From contig CM019217.1 of assembly GCA_009741485.1 (NCBI GenBank), forward strand, positions 30,187,247 through 30,251,246: 64,000 nucleotides of DNA. Reading direction: 5' to 3'. Source of the DNA: Malurus cyaneus samueli. Taxonomy: Eukaryota > Chordata > Aves > Passeriformes > Maluridae. Of the stretch, positions 1-15,000 are shown piece after piece (within the stretch, counting starts at the first letter, position 1; each line of letters opens with the position of its first letter). The translations under genes and the position numbers were made by a program. Under the pieces are notes generated by a model, which was not told the origin of the DNA, ran no database searches, and saw nothing but the letters and a program-made list of their open reading frames with translations.

Positions 1-3000
1 TGAGTCAGAGCTGGAATGTGCAGCGGAAGAATACTCATCCCTGCTGTCCCACATGGTGCCCTCCTTAACCACAATTTCTTGCTGAACCTCCTGTTCATGG
101 GCATTTGTCAGTCTGCATAATTTTCCACAGTCTCAAATGGAAACTGTGGTAACAGATAGCATTTTCTATGCCTAGAATGATTAGAATTCCCCAAGGAATC
201 CCTGTATGCTTTTTTTTCCTACTTTTTATGTATCATAGAAAATTTACTGAAATATCATACTGAACTTGTACTTCTGGATTTCATTTGCCATTTACAATGA
301 GAAGCTTGCACTGTTTAAAATGGCTATAACAGGCAGTGTTCTTATTGAGAGTTACTGACCCCGTCTCTGTGAATATTGATATAATGGATGGGGGTGCCAA
401 CCAGAGCTGATTACTTCCTCCTCTTCAGCACTGCTGTCTCCCTGGAAGTCAAAGCTGCAGAATTCCTTAATTAATCCTGCCAGTCCAGAAACCAAAGACA
501 GTAAGGGCTAAGTATAGTGGAGCCTTTTGCTACAGTCAGCACATCTTTCTTTTACATACACAGCTTGGATGTAGGCTAGCAAAGGTAATTGTTCAGGGAG
601 AAGTGTGGTCATTTTAAATATACTTTGAAATACTTGAGCAGTACATATCTCCCAGGGACTGAATTATTGTGTAAAGTGCTGCTGAAAAGAAAACATTCTC
701 CTACCTTAAATCTACATGTGAAGAGTACACAAAAGCCTTAACCTCTCTTCCTAGGTCAGATATAGTTTAGGAACTGCTGCTAATAAGGTTTTATCCTAGT
801 AGAAAACCTGAAGATTTCTAATTATAGATGAGGATCAGAAGAACTATTAACCTAGGTTAATAATAGAATAAAATACAATTCTTGAATTGCATGTTTCCTG
901 AAGAGGTTTCAAAGTGCTCTGTAAAATGTTTAAAAGATACTCCCCTTATACAAGAGGATAGTATGAAATAATTAAATGACATTTGCTACATGATTTAGAG
1001 AACATCAGAGGTGGTGGGGAAAACTTTTAATGTTCACTTTTATATTTAAAAATCTAGGGTTCACTTCTTAAACTGAAAAAAATGTATATTTGGGACTTGT
1101 TTTTCATTAAAAAATGAGATTCATAAGTCAGAAGGTTCCAGATTTTCGTTGCTTTCAAAATCTCTATGTCTCAAAGAAGGGATTTTCATTTGGTCACTTA
1201 TTCTATTCCCACAATGATTGAATGGTACAATAGGCAGTGAAATAAACACTACTGCAGAGTTTCTTTTCTTTCAGGGAATAATACAGGCTTTGCCTAAAAT
1301 CATATAAAAAAACCATTTGTAGCTGAGGATATGTTTCACAGCATTTCCAAGAAGCAGTCTGCTGAAACTTACCTGGTTTTAATGAGTAAGCATAAATATA
1401 CTTCAATTAAGGCTTTCTCTGATATCACATCAGACTTGCTCGCGTTTAAATTAGTGGGTCAGCAAGAAAGGACAGTGGAATCTTTTATTAGCAGCTGACT
1501 TCTCCCAAGTCTCATTTTACATATTTGGTTCCAGCACTATTCAGCTGAAAGGAGATCCTGTAAAAAAGATGGAGGTGAGTAACAGAGACAACAGAGAGAA
1601 GGCAGCTGCCAGACATCCGCTTCCTCTATGTTCATCAAAAATATCAGCGTCCTGACTGATATTATAAAGGACTATAATGTGGCATCTGTCCTTGTGAAAC
1701 AGGCAATCTTTTGTCGTTTCTGGTAAGAGCATTTAGTGAGAGAAGTCTAGGATACAGAGTTGAGTATTTTCTGTAAAGCTATCTTACGTGAAGAGGCTGC
1801 CCATCAAATACGAACCAAAAGTAAATATGCATTTAAATTCTATTTCACCTGCTGAAATCATTACGGTGGTGCTGTTCTCTAAAGACATCTGTATTATTTC
1901 CCTGCAATCACTGTGTGATACACCAGAAGATCTCAACAGTGAATTCATAGAACTTATTTCTGTCAGGAGCTCTTCCTATGTTGGACAGCCTGTTGCTTAT
2001 TCCTGATCTTTTCTGGTGGTGTCTTTTGAAGAGCTGCAGGATGTCTTCATTTCACTTGAATTTTGGGGCTGAGGGTTAATTAGTGTACGAATTACAAATA
2101 TACCATGTGACCTCTCTAGGGAATATATCTTACCACATGCATCAACGAGTACATTTGAGATGTCATGGGCCATTTCTCTCTTGCTTTCTTAACTGTAGCT
2201 CTTCCCAGCTCTCTCTGGACATACACAGATATTTTTATTGTTCTGGTGACATGAGAGAAGGTTGTTGATCATTAGTATATGATGAATTACAGAGTACATA
2301 CAGACTAACAGGGCTACATTCACTATAGAATAGTAAATAATGTATATGACTGATACCTTTTTAATGAGAAAGTACATTAACAGAAAAGGTCTGTTTTTAA
2401 AGCTATGTTTTCTTTGAGATACAATATAAATGAGCTGCTTGAGAAGCAGATGACATGCCTAATTAATCCCCCATGTAACTTTCCTGGACTCAATTTATTT
2501 GCATGAGATTAATTTTCTTAATTCTTTCGGGGGAGAAAAAAAAAGTTTAAAATTACATAGCAGAATATGTGTCCAGTTATTATGCTATATATGAAACTTT
2601 TCTATGAAATTTAGTAGCTTGAGTGCTTTAGTTTAATGTTAAAAGTTAAGGGGAAATAGAAAATAGAAAATAGAATTTAAAGTTATTGTCATGGATTGCA
2701 AATATTTAAGGACTTTTTTTCCCCGAGTTGTATTATTAATGACTTGTTTTATTCAGATTGTGTAAACATAAGAAGGAAGCCCTTCCCTTCCTTCGGTATC
2801 CTAGAGCTTTTTGCTTAGAAATTTTAGCATGAGTGGCTTATGTTCTTTCAGATGGGTATGATTTTTCTGTTTTCTTTTTCTTTACTGAGTCAGAGGGTTA
2901 GTGAAACCAATTCATAAGGTATTTAACCCCTTGTTAGGAAAAGGCACTAAGAGGAACAGATGAGAACTGTGCTGAGATGTTTAATTAAGCATGCTGGGTA

Positions 3001-6000
3001 ACAAAGGTAGGATTTAGTGACAGAGGACTGGAACAATTTGAAAGTCTTATTTCAAAGACTTCCATGATATATTTAAAATGAGATACTCGGAGTTACTAGA
3101 AAAATTAAAAAAATATATACATTGCATCATTAAAGTCCCCTTTATCACATGGCAAAGTGACTGCAAACATTGCAAGCATTAACAACTCAAACCTGGATAG
3201 CAACCTACAGAGTAAGACTTAAAAGACTTTTGAGCATGCAGCATGAACTGTATATTTGCTGAATACCACATGAATAACCCAGCGGTTTCAGTGAGGAAGC
3301 TTTTCTCTGAGGTGTGTATGGCATTTTGGCAGAAGTTCGATTTCCTGTTGTCCCTGCAGTGAATTCGGTATAAGCCAAGCACTTACTTCATGCTGTTGGT
3401 GCCACAAGTATTCACTTAATCTCAGTTTCTTGATCACAAGAAACATTCAAATGCTGTTTTATTTGTGTTATGATATAAAGATGGGACTCACTACAGTGAA
3501 GTTCCCTTGAATTTCTGGGTAGTTGAGATGTGAAAAATTAAAGAGATCCCAGCAGGGAAAAGCAGTAGAGGGATCATAGCAGGAATGCCATAGTGCAGAT
3601 AAGTTAGTTCAAGCAGTGTTTGTAATTTGCACAGTTTTGTTTCTGCTTCCTAATCATCAGAAGACACAAACTACTGTTGTAATGGGAGACTTTTAAAAAT
3701 AAAGGAACCATAATTTAACTACCTGGATGAGCTGCACCTCAAGAGAATTAGATGCTGTGAATTTCTACAGTTTAGGTAACCTTAGGAACCCATGTATTAC
3801 TAAAAAATAGTTAAGGACTAATTAAAGACACCTAAATATTTTTCACTTGTTTTCTTGCATTTAATAATTAACTTAATCAGGAGAAACATACTAGGTTACA
3901 AATGTGGTATTGCCTAAGAAAACCCACGTACAGAGCACCATCTAGTGCAGGATATCACTAACATAAAAGCATTTTGGCTCATATGTCACTTTCCTGTGTT
4001 CAGCATTGAACTATCATGTTGCATAAAGTGCCAGACCAGGAGCTCCCATGGCAATATAATTTTGCAATTACATGACAGACTGTGGATTGAAATTTGTGAT
4101 CTCTTGCAAGGACAACAAAACTGGATGCACTGAAATTGAGATAACCATTTGTGAGAACCATTTACCTGTAAGAGGAATCTGTTTATCTTCCTGCCCATAG
4201 TGTTGGGTAGTACATTCATTAAATAATTCAATCCAGTCTGTTCTCACAACTGCCATTTTAGGAGCCTTAAGAACATCATTTAGCTGCTAGGAACCCATCC
4301 TTGGGTTCTGCAGAAACTCAGAGCTACCCAGGTTCCTTAAGCCAGACGGTCACAGGTATGCAAAGTATGACTAACAGGTCTTCAATCTGACTGTCATTAG
4401 GACTGGAATAATAAAATAAAAGCATCTTATTCCTGTAGGAGAGACAGGTAAAAGGAACTTATACACAGGTATATTATGACTTGCTGAAGAAGAACAGAAA
4501 AAAGAGCTTCAAGATTGTTTGCTTGGGGTTTTTTTTGCAAAGGCCATATTTTGCTTCTTTCGCAAGTGAACAAACATTAATTTGGCCCCAAGGTTGTTTA
4601 TTCAATGTTTTTATATCAGCATTATGTTTCTGATGCAATCTTTTTAGCATTAGGGGGGATTAAGAAGAGCTGTCTTAGTTAACTGAAGATGTAGCAATGA
4701 AAAGCTGGATTTCATCCTGCACTAAACAAAGATTATGACGGCCCTGAGGTACTTGGAAAAGAAGAATTTTTGATGAATCATATATTCAGCAGAAAAAAGC
4801 CTAATTAAGTACCATAAACTCACTATCACTGTAAAGTTTTATACTCTCTTTGAAGAAGTACTTGAACAAAAATTTGAACCTCCCTCTGAGGGGTACCTTG
4901 CATATGGATTTTAGCTGAATGTTTGAAGCCTTACCAGTTTCCCAATTCTCAGACCTGCTCTGAAGAAACTCATACTCATATTCATTTCAAAGTACTTCCT
5001 GGTTCTGAAGGCTCCATTTTTGCTTTTTAAGTTCACTTTCATAAACAATTTTTAAAAACCGAAACAGCAGTGGAATTTTTTCAAAATATAGATACAGAAT
5101 ACTTCCCTGGATATTTCTGCTCTTTCTACCTCTGTTACAACTGTCAAAGAGAACATACTACTGAAGAAAAAGCTGCATTTTAATTCTTTTGAACTAATGA
5201 GGAGTGAGCTAAAGAACAGGATAGAAATGTTCGCAGACCTAGCAACCTGTGGACCGAATCCCCTTTCTGGATTTACTATTTCAAGGGCAAAAAGTAGAAG
5301 CTCTGACAGAAGAAAATGTGGTGTTTACAAAAGGCATTCAGGAATTGGTGTAAGAAGGAACAGTTTTGGGCATGGTGGGGAGAAGTAGACTGTATCAAGA
5401 TGGTAGAGCTGAAGACAGTCTCCAATGGAAAGCAGTACCTCAGCTCTATCAATGCATTCTAGCCATCCTAGGGAAAACAAATGCTGTAACACAAAAGGCT
5501 CTGTTACTGCTCATTTAATTCAACTTAGATTGTGGGTTCCATTCTTTTAATCCCCAATATGTTGAGTAAATGCAAGAACACAGAAATAAAATACAAGTGT
5601 TACCCTTGAACAGATATTACAACAAGATATATTTTTGATTCCACATTGCTATCATTATGTACTTTATTAGCATGACTGACAGAACACTTTCATTGTCATT
5701 TCCTCAATTTTTATTCTTTTTCTGTTGGGTTATAAGATCTGTAGTATGTATTCATTCTCAGCTATTTGAGAGTTATGTTCTGTCTAGCACCTGAACAAAT
5801 AAACTGACCTTTGTTCTGCTATTGTGTAAGAATAAAGACTATTTAGGACATGTTTGTACCTGCTGAGGAAATAAATTAATGTGAACAGGCAAGCCTGGCA
5901 GAGGAAAGAATTCTCTTCCAAGCTTGTGTCTTGACTGGTAGCTATTAAAACTTCTTTTATGAAGATTAATGGTTTATTTATTTAGAAACAATTATATGAC

Positions 6001-6800
6001 CATTTTGAATTGCAACACTTTCACATGCTTTTCATGTGGCCAGAAAGATTTATTGCACAAAGAAAGGCCATGGAAGAGTGGTGGTAATTAAATACAGTAT
6101 TTGCATATTGCTGACAGTATGTTAGTTGCTTCCTTGTTCTGAAGAGCATTCGGTCCAAGTAAGCATATAAATGCATTAAAATATGTACAAAGACAGATTT
6201 GATTCTTCTTTATTTTATGATTTCCAGTATAGAAAGGGAGTCAAATTTTACATCACAACACCAGGTCAAAAGCACCCTAACTTGGCCAAAAGATTTCATT
6301 AGTGTTCTTTAAATAAAGAGGATGAATTTATGCTGCAATACATTAAAAAAAATTATCACAGATTTTATGACCACAATTTGTACATATTGAGAGTCTTTTC
6401 TTTGTGTCCTAAAGATCCAACTTTGCTGTATATAAATCCTCCTTGTCTTTTATTTTGGTGGAATATGATCTGCCTTGATACTCTGCAAATCTATGTGTTA
6501 ATCTTTCCATTTTCCTGTGAAAAACTAAAGACCCTTTTACGATTTCTACATAACGGCATTCAGTCTTTTTTTTCAAATAATTAAATCTTTCTTCTCTTAG
6601 AGTAGCAAAAGAATTTGAAAACCGTTATGGGAAACACTGTACTTACAACATTTTTTTTAACTACTCCAAAACTTCCATCACATTATTAATAACCCATACC
6701 AACAGATACATGTATAGTTATATAGGAACCCATTTGAAGTTCTGTAATAAATTTGAATAAGAATACTTTATCAGATTTTCTGTTTTAATGTTGAATTTTT

Positions 6801-6828
6801 CTCTCTCTCTCTCTCTCTGTCTCTCTCT
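6801..6828. repeat. (CT)n microsatellite
   Basis: This is a CT dinucleotide run interrupted by one TG. It grades into a C-rich and CA-bearing stretch up to about 6866. Confidence 0.9.
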
Positions 6829-7185
6829 TCCTCCCTTCCCCCTCAACCCCCTTACACACATACACCATGTAGGGTAATAGGCCTTCCTCTCAGATACTGA
6901 ATTTAATTTGGTGTAACTAATTAAAGTTCAAAATAAGCAGTTCTAGAGCTCATTTGCTCTCTCATGCATGGGTACAGGGATGTGCTAAAGGCTAGAAATC
7001 ACCAGCACAGATTGATACATCAAGAAAAAGACTGGATTATCTAGGATACTTGCTATTACCACAAAAAGAAGAAACCTTAAAACCTCTATACTGAATATTT
7101 TAATTGGCACAATTTTTACATTATAACATGAGCGTAGTAGCCTGAGCCCTGTTCCCTGTTGCTTCTCTGCTTAACTCCCTGGAGT

Positions 7186-7313
7186 TTTTTGGGGTGGGTT
7201 TTTTTTTTTGGTTGTTTTTTTTGTTTTATTGTTTTTGTTTGGGTTGTTTTTTTTTTTGTATTCTCCTTTTTGTTTTGTTTGTTTGTTTGCTTTGTTTTTT
7301 TGTTTTTTTGTTT
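7186..7313. repeat. T/G-rich low-complexity tract
   Basis: About 130 bases are almost purely T and G on this strand, made of T runs separated by G or GG. It is simple sequence in non-coding DNA. No element boundary or terminal duplication is visible. Confidence 0.85.
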
Positions 7314-8490
7314 AGGTGTAATCTGATTTATAATATTGAGTGTGATTGTTTAATATAAATCCTTTTTTCTCCCTCCAGTTGTTCCAAACATCTTCCCTCC
7401 CTTATTCCATGAAATTCTTCCAAGGATGTTAACAGACTTTTCTTTTGGGATGATGAAAATGGAAGGAAAAATTGCCATGCAGAGAGTTACCATTCAGCTG
7501 ACCTGTTTTCATAGCAATGCAGTTATAAACTGACTCTATTATATTAAGTGTGACTGGAAGTGGCTGCCACATTCAAAAACTGTATTTGGACAGAGGGAGA
7601 GAGAGTGGCAGTTCAACCACAAAAGCAAAATTATTTAAGGAAAGCAAGGTAAGAATCTTTTTTTTTTTTTTTTTGAAGTCTTCCTTTCTGCCCAGCAGAA
7701 ATGGACTGCATTTCATTGGATGGCTTTCTAGAGGTGTTCATATCTTCTCCGTGGCAGCAAGCACAAATCAGCAACTCTTGTTATTACTGTCTATTAGATT
7801 CTATTGTAGTACTATGCACAAAAACCAGGGATAGGCAGAGTCTCTCTTACCATTTTTCTTGTACAAGAAAAATATGGATCTGCAGCTTGAGATGGAAAAA
7901 AAACCCAGAGAGCCTAAACAAGTACATAGGAAGAGGAGAAGTAGTGACTGGCAAGAGTTTTGAAATCTAACAGATACAAAAAGAAGGCAGAGATTTATAA
8001 TGCCAAGCACTAAGAACCTCTGAAATGACAGATTTTTGCTGCACAAGAAATACACTTCCCTCTACACATACCCTCTGTTCAAAGCTTAGCTCACATTAAA
8101 ATTAGTTGCAGCTTTTGTTAACTCCAAATATCAGCATATTAAAGTCCTTCGAAAGAAAACTAAAAAAAAAAACTTACAAAGAAAATTTTTTTAAAAAGTC
8201 ATGATGATTACCAAGAACAAGAAAAGCATAATTATTGGCTATCTAAAATGTTAGATTGAAATTTGACCAGCCTTAGAAATGCTTCAGCAAACAACAGACA
8301 CTTCTCTATGCTGAATTCAATTGATTCTACCCTAGTAGAATCCCTTCTCTTTCCTCAGTTCCCTGCATCATTCTTTATACCTTTTATGTATGCTATGTAC
8401 ACAACACATGCAACCATTACATTAGAGGAATTTACAGGAAACTATGATTTCAAAAGTCATGAACTTTTTTAAAGCAGGTATGTTCCATCC

Positions 8491-8544
8491 ACTGAGTAAA
8501 CTTTATGCTTCTATCTCACTGAGTAAACCTTATGCTTCTATCTG
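8491..8544. repeat. 27-bp tandem duplication
   Basis: Two adjacent copies of a 27-base unit beginning ACTGAGTAAAC start at 8491 and 8518 and differ at about two positions. It lies just beyond the predicted FGL1 cleavage site. Confidence 0.85.
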
Positions 8545-8574
8545 AGTAGTCTTTTTTAATTGTAGTAAGTACAA

Positions 8575-8580
8575 TTTATT
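8575..8580 (-). terminator. FGL1: Candidate FGL1 polyadenylation signal
   Basis: Read on the minus strand this is AATAAA, the first canonical hexamer after the FGL1 stop codon. It implies a 3' UTR of roughly 360 bases. An ATTAAA variant about 20 bases further on is an alternative. Cleavage is not demonstrated. Confidence 0.5.
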
Positions 8581-8917
8581 TTCGTTTTTGAGGCAACACA
8601 GTAACAATACTGTTGCCTTTATGGATGAAAGGATTTGTAGTTACTGTAAGCCAAAAATTCTCCATGTTGATAAAGATGTCTATTCCTAGGTGAACACTTG
8701 CCTTTTCAAAAAAATCCTGGACCCATATTAGCATTAATATTTATATCTAAAGATTCATAGGCTAGCCTGTCTTTTCACTTACATCTCATAAAACTACTGG
8801 TTTCAGAGGAATTATTCTAAACTCATACACGCACAGATTGAGAAGTAAAAATCTGCCCATTATAATTTGGAATTAATTTCCTAAAAGATTAACCAGGTGA
8901 ATGTGTTAATAGAATAC

Positions 8918-9077
8918 TTAAACAATATTACGTTCAAAATCTGCAGGTCTAACCTTCATGACCACGGATTTTAGGGAATACCACCACCCATGCCAGGTGT
9001 ACCAAACAATCCCGTTGTCTGTCTCAGCAGTGTAGGGCCCTCTGTAGTACAAACCGTTCAGGTTGGCAGAGTGACAC
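8918..9077 (-). CDS. FGL1: FGL1 coding exon 7 (C terminus, stop)
   Basis: The acceptor CCCACCAG precedes a G that completes Arg261. Residues 262-313 follow, beginning CHSANLNG and containing [18 protein letters not shown], the most conserved end of the fibrinogen domain. The stop is TAA at 8918-8920. C262 is the partner of C249 in the previous exon. Confidence 0.97.
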
Positions 9078-12000
9078 CTGGTGGGAAAGAAAAGGGAAAC
9101 AGCAATCAGGCCTCCTGCTGAAACGTTTCAAGCACTTCTCATTTCACTGCAAGTCAAAAATTTTGCCATGTTGATACCAGCCTAGTTTGACAGCTGCATA
9201 AATTTGCGCTTGTGGATTCTGTGCGCATAAACAACAGTGGTTTAATTAGGGCACAACTGCAAGTGTTTTTCACTTCTTTTTGAACAAAAGTGCGGCTGCT
9301 GATTCTTTCCATGTTTTCTGACATTATTAGCTCTTGGAGTTTTTCGTACTAATTTGTTTCAGTGGAAAATTACTCCAGAGTTGTTCAGCATGGATGACAG
9401 CAGGGCCTACACCAAGAAAAAATTCTGGGAAAGAAATACTGCTGTGTTTTTTTGTTGTTCAAGAGTAGCTCCCCTTACCTTTTCCAGTTACATGACATGG
9501 TATTTTGTATGACAAAACTTGAATACCACCATCAGCTTGCCTATTCACCTGTGGACTTCTGTTTACACATAGATTAATTCTGACAGTGAATTACACGTAT
9601 GTCTAACAATTCACAGGATCATCGGAGCTGACATATTACTTTATGTTAAGGGACTTTTGATGGTTTTTAACAGATTGAGGCAGAAATGCTGCTATAGTTC
9701 GTTAGATACAGTGGTTGAAAAAAACAAGAAACACTAGCAAAACCCAAAATACTTGAGTAGGAACCAGCACAGCCTTGATATTTGCTTGTTTTCTATGAGA
9801 AAGAAGTTTAAATCTTTATGTGACCATATGGAGAGCAAACTGGCTGCTCCTTTTGCAGCATGTTGTGATGAATCAGCTTGGTTTATCTGCCAATTCAGTA
9901 TTTCATTATAAATGCTTTTAATATCTAGTTGTTGAACACCATGATGGATTTCAAAAGCAAACTTCAGAAAATACGCAAACAGAATACATTTCAAATGAAC
10001 CTTATGAATATGGTTACTGGCAAATCTCAGTCTTTTTGGCTTTGTTTACACTTTGTTAACCAAGTTTTTGAGAGCTGAAATAAAAACAGTTATAAAAGCC
10101 CCACAGGAAAATTCTCATCTACATATGCTTATTTATTGCTTATAATTTTTAAAGTCAGTTTTGATAAATGTGTTAATTGAAAGCTTATAAATTGTGGAAA
10201 TCAAAAGTGTTTGTTTTTGAGAAGGACAAACTTGTATCAAAGCTGACATAACCTTTCTAATCATACAAATTCTGCAATGAGCAGGCACTCTGCCTACTTT
10301 GAATCAAAACACAGATTTCATTAAAAGAATCATAACAAGGCACACCATAATTGTTGTCAACAGCAATATGAGCCAGCAAAAGGTCTTAATTAGTGCTGGG
10401 AAGCATGTGTAGCAAAAATTACAGTATTCAATATCCAACTACATGCTGTCCAAAGTAACTGGACATACTAAATTAACAACTGGCATGTAATTACTGATAT
10501 GATATTGTGAAACGTCATTCATTATTCACCAGTAAATAAACACCTTAAAGTTAGCCTATGTTCCTCCTATCTTTTCAATAGGCTAATATAAGTGAAAAAC
10601 TACACTGCAGTAATTTCAAAAGTACAGCTCTCAACTGTACCAATTGTATCTCTATTATATATTAACTGTGTGGCAGATATGGAGAGATATGAATTGGTTG
10701 CCTGAAGAACTCTTTGAAGTCTGTCTGCATTTACTGACTGCACTATGTTCCCCACATGAATGTAGTTATGCAGTCTCTGGGATGATTGGTGTGGCAGGAA
10801 GCTTGAGCTAGCAATATCTGGACCCAAGTTGTCACCTAACGGATCCCTGTTACCATCCATAGATGGTATAACTAAAAATGGGAGTGCTGGGAGAGAATAA
10901 GCTCCTGTCCAACTAGAATTGTTCACCCTGCTTTCACTACTTACAAACCTACTGAGCTTTGCAATGCCCTGGGTGCTGGAAAGCTTATGACCTGCAGGCA
11001 GCAAGAGAGTGAACCCAGCTCTGTGGATTTGCATTCAAGATTAAAATCTCTGCTAGGGCTTTGCTTACAAAAGGGACCATTTTGCTGTAGAAGTTGAGGA
11101 CAACAAATGCTGAGCTGGAGCAATATTGGTGGCTTTAAACTAGATATTAGTTACTTCCATGGGGCTTCACTTGTGTCACATCCCTTGGTTTTCATATTAT
11201 CTGGGCTCTTCTGTGTTTCATTAGTCCCAATAGCATTGAGCTGGCTATAAACAATTGAGCTGGCTATTCCTTCATAGCTGGGAGCTCTTATACAAACCAG
11301 CCAAGAGTACTAATTCCTTCTATATTTGCTAATCTGTGCATGACAAATATGTGTTTCAAGAGCTTTCCTTCTCTGCCAGTACTGTTCTTTTGCATAGGAC
11401 TTACTGAAACTGGAATTTTCTAGTATTTTGCAGTTTTCAGTTTTATGTTAGGGTTAACACAAAAAAGTCAGTAGCAAGGCAGTGAAATAACACTCTCAGT
11501 AACTCATCTTCATTATCCAGCTAGACTGTCACTTTAAGAGCATGAGCTACAAGCCATAATAAGAACTAGCCTAGTAGGAGTCAGCTATCTTTAGAAGTTA
11601 TGTAGCACCAACTACAAGGTATAAATAACTGTCAAGTTCTGCTGTACAGCTACTTTTGTAAAGTGGTCATTCTTTTGTCCAGATCAATCTAGTATTTTCT
11701 AAAAAAAAGTTTTTAAAAGACAAAAATGTGTGCAGTGGTCTAAAAGTGATTAGTGATGCACACTTACTAAACTCCATGGCATGGTATCAGTTTTATGTGA
11801 TTTGACATCCAGATATTCCTTTAAATCTACAAAAGTTCTGATTTCATGCGAAAAGAATCTCCAACATAGTTTCCTTTCCCTTTTATATCTTAGCTTTCTT
11901 GAGAAATGCAAAAAAAAAATCATCTACATATGACTTTTTCCATGCCTCAAACATTCTTCTGACTGGCCAACCATGCAAATATATTATGATGTATAAAAAT

Positions 12001-15000
12001 AAGTAGTTAATTATGAAACACTGAGTTAATAGCTGCATCATATCAGCTAAGGTAGTCACAGACTACTTATAAAAACAGAATTTGGCAAATGAGGAGTTAA
12101 AAAGAGAAACAAAGGTTGACACAAGAGAAACAATGGAGTTGATCCAGCCTGGCACCTCTTGCCAAGTGAACTGAGATCACAGTGAGAGTAGTATGCTTCC
12201 CTGAGCTGTATTTTAAACCTCTCTACTACACAGTTAGATTGCAGTTTCTCTTCATGGCGATATTTATCTAATTAATTACATTAAAGAACATATGTGATCT
12301 GTGCGGGCTGTGCTAAGACTACCAGTTTTATCCTTTCTTTTTGATTTGGTATATTGCATGTAAGTAGAATTTTAAAATTCTTTTACTGAACGCTATTTTA
12401 AAAAATCTTCCACCAAGTCCAGACATGCACACTGACAGAAACTGAGTGGACACATTATCATCTCCATTTAGAAAGAATAACAAGAGTGAGATCTGTGAAG
12501 TGAGGTGAAAAAAATGAGTCTTGATAAGCTGGCACTAGTTTAGTTTGTCAGATATTTGCAGTGCTGCCACATCTGGTCTAGTGCAAAGAGTGAAGTACAG
12601 CAGGGATACATCTGCAAACTCCACATGACCTACTTGTGTAAAAACTAGTTACCTTTACCTCAGAGGGGCAGAATTGTCTCCTCCTCACTGCCTGATAACA
12701 AAGATGACCTATGGCAAATATCGTTATCACACACCAGCTTGAGCTGCACAGTAGGTGTTGTCCCTTCTAAGGTGACCCTCAGTCTTACCAGCACTGACAT
12801 CTCTGCTGGGGACAGGGGCACATTGCAAATAAATAAATTATCCCAATCTATCTTCTACCATATGTTACTATTTCATGAATACACATGGAGCAGAATGCTT
12901 GACAGTACCTATGCAAAATCAAAATACCTGTTAAACCACCAGCCAGCCTTTTCCTCTTCAGCACAGTTCCCCTCATAGTTGTCATTATCCCTGTCTCTAG
13001 TACTGAATTTCATTCCTCGATGATCAGCCCACCATTTTACTTCAGGATGAAAATCACCAGTAAGGGAATCACCAGCTGTGCCAGAGTATTCATCACAACT
13101 CATCTCATAAGAATGCTAATAAAAAATGTGAAGAAAGAAAAAAAAATGAAATTCCAACATGTCTTTAGCCCTTGGCATGTCAGAGAGTAAAACCACAAAG
13201 AGGAACCTAATCTGTTCCATTTGCTGCTATTTTTATTCTAAGAAAAGTCATGCTACTTAAACACTGTGTACTAAATAATGCTTAACAGGGATAAAACTTG
13301 TCATTAACCTGATATATCAATGACCCAATAAAAATAACATTAGGGCTAGTTTGCAATGTATATTAACAAATCAAAACATCTTGTACCATTATTGTTGGTA
13401 ATATCAACAAAAACAGAAAAACTGCTTTATCCACATCTGCTAAACCAATGGATTCATACATCTTCCAGAAAATTTGAATTTAATGTATCAGGGTAAAACA
13501 TTTTTATTATGCATTTGAAAATTGTAAGAAAGAAAATATGGTAATAATTTCTACACAAATTCTACACAATAATTCTACACAAACTTTCATGAAAATTAGG
13601 AAAGCTGTATATTTATTGTCTGTCTGTGAAATCCAAGTTTTAATTAAAACCTCTAGTCATTTAATATTTTATTACCTCTTCTCCTGCAACTCTGAATTTT
13701 GCATATTGTGCAAAACGCCGTTCTCCTTCAAAATCAGTAAGATCAATTCTTAAAGTATAATTCCCTTAAAAAATAACAATACAAATTATTTTCATTAAAG
13801 TAGCCTATCTCATTACTTTTCAGAACTGCACATTATAGTAGAAGATTAAATTTAAAAGAACATATGAGACTACACTGTTAGTGATGCTGACTGCAAAATG
13901 GATATAGACAATTCTCCTAAGATATACTCTTGTCTCCTCCTCTCTATTTCACAGGGCCTCATTGTATGTCAGTGGCCTAAGGACAGTTTCTTTTGTTAGA
14001 AAACATATATTCAAATGAGGGTTTTTTTTCTGAAAATTAGAGAAATCCATGAAGATTAACTACAGAAGTCAGTACTTATGGTAACTAAAAGGGAAACAAA
14101 AGTGGTCTGGGAAGAGCAAAGAAATAGAAATAGTAAGACTATTGTTCCAATACAAATCTTACCTTGATTAGTCAAATAATGAAGATTTTTGTTACCAAGC
14201 CAAAATTCACCATTTTTCAAAACAAAATTTCCAAAGCCTTCTTCATAGTCAGCCCAGACTCTGAAAAGGTATAAATTTCTAATTTATCAAAAAACAAGTT
14301 TGTTTGGATGTTTTATTATACAATTATAGATCACAGAATAACTCAAACAGGAAGGAACCTCAGGAGGCAATCTAGTCAAATGTCATGTCAAGCCAGAATC
14401 AGCCATGAGGTCAGACCAGGCTGTTAAAGGCTTGTCCATTCAGATCTTGAAAACTTGCAAGGATGGAGACTTCACAGGCTCTTTGGGCAACCTGCTGACT
14501 CCTTTCATGGTAAAAAAAGTTTCTCCTTATATCCAGACTGAGGCTGTGCTGTTTCAACTTATATACTTTGTTTCTCCTTCTCCCCCAAGACACCTCTGTG
14601 AAGAACATTTTTCATCAATGAGTTCGAAAATTGTTGTCTTAGTGACCTTGTAAGTGCAGGCCGGTTGCTATAAAGTTCTGCTGAATCCATCTCTTCAGCA
14701 AACGGGATAGCCTTAACCTGTCCTAATAGGGGAATTGCTCCAACATTTAATGATCTTTAATCAGCCCTCTGCCGAAATCTTTGTAAGTTCATTAAACATT
14801 GGAGTATTCTTTTGCAACTTATTTAATCATATATCATAAAATAAAAGTTTTCTTCACTCACAAATGGCTTAAATTTTGGCTCACAGGACCAAAATTTTCT
14901 CTTCTGGACATTTCTGAAAATGCACATGAGTCTTGGAAAAAGCAAGGAGGTTAGGTATGCACAAATCAAGTTCTCACCCATTTTATCTTCCCTGGGAGCA

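Larger units (their letters stand above)
1..8490. other. Gene-free flank downstream of FGL1
   Basis: No open frame in this stretch resembles a known protein, and no frame is supported by in-phase splice sites. The DNA is AT-rich and carries only simple repeats (a CT tract near 6.8 kb, a T/G tract near 7.2 kb, short A and T runs). By synteny with mammals the next gene to the left should be MTUS1, but I could not identify any of its exons here. Confidence 0.6.

Noticed and set aside
1..8490. Exons of MTUS1, expected next by synteny
   Set aside because: I looked for in-phase splice-bounded frames and recognisable MTUS1 peptides on both strands and found none.
10600..11034. 144-codon ORF on the FGL1 strand within FGL1 intron 6
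   Set aside because: About one frame of this length is expected by chance in 64 kb searched on six frames. It has a stop directly before its ATG, no recognised domain, and no supporting splice sites.
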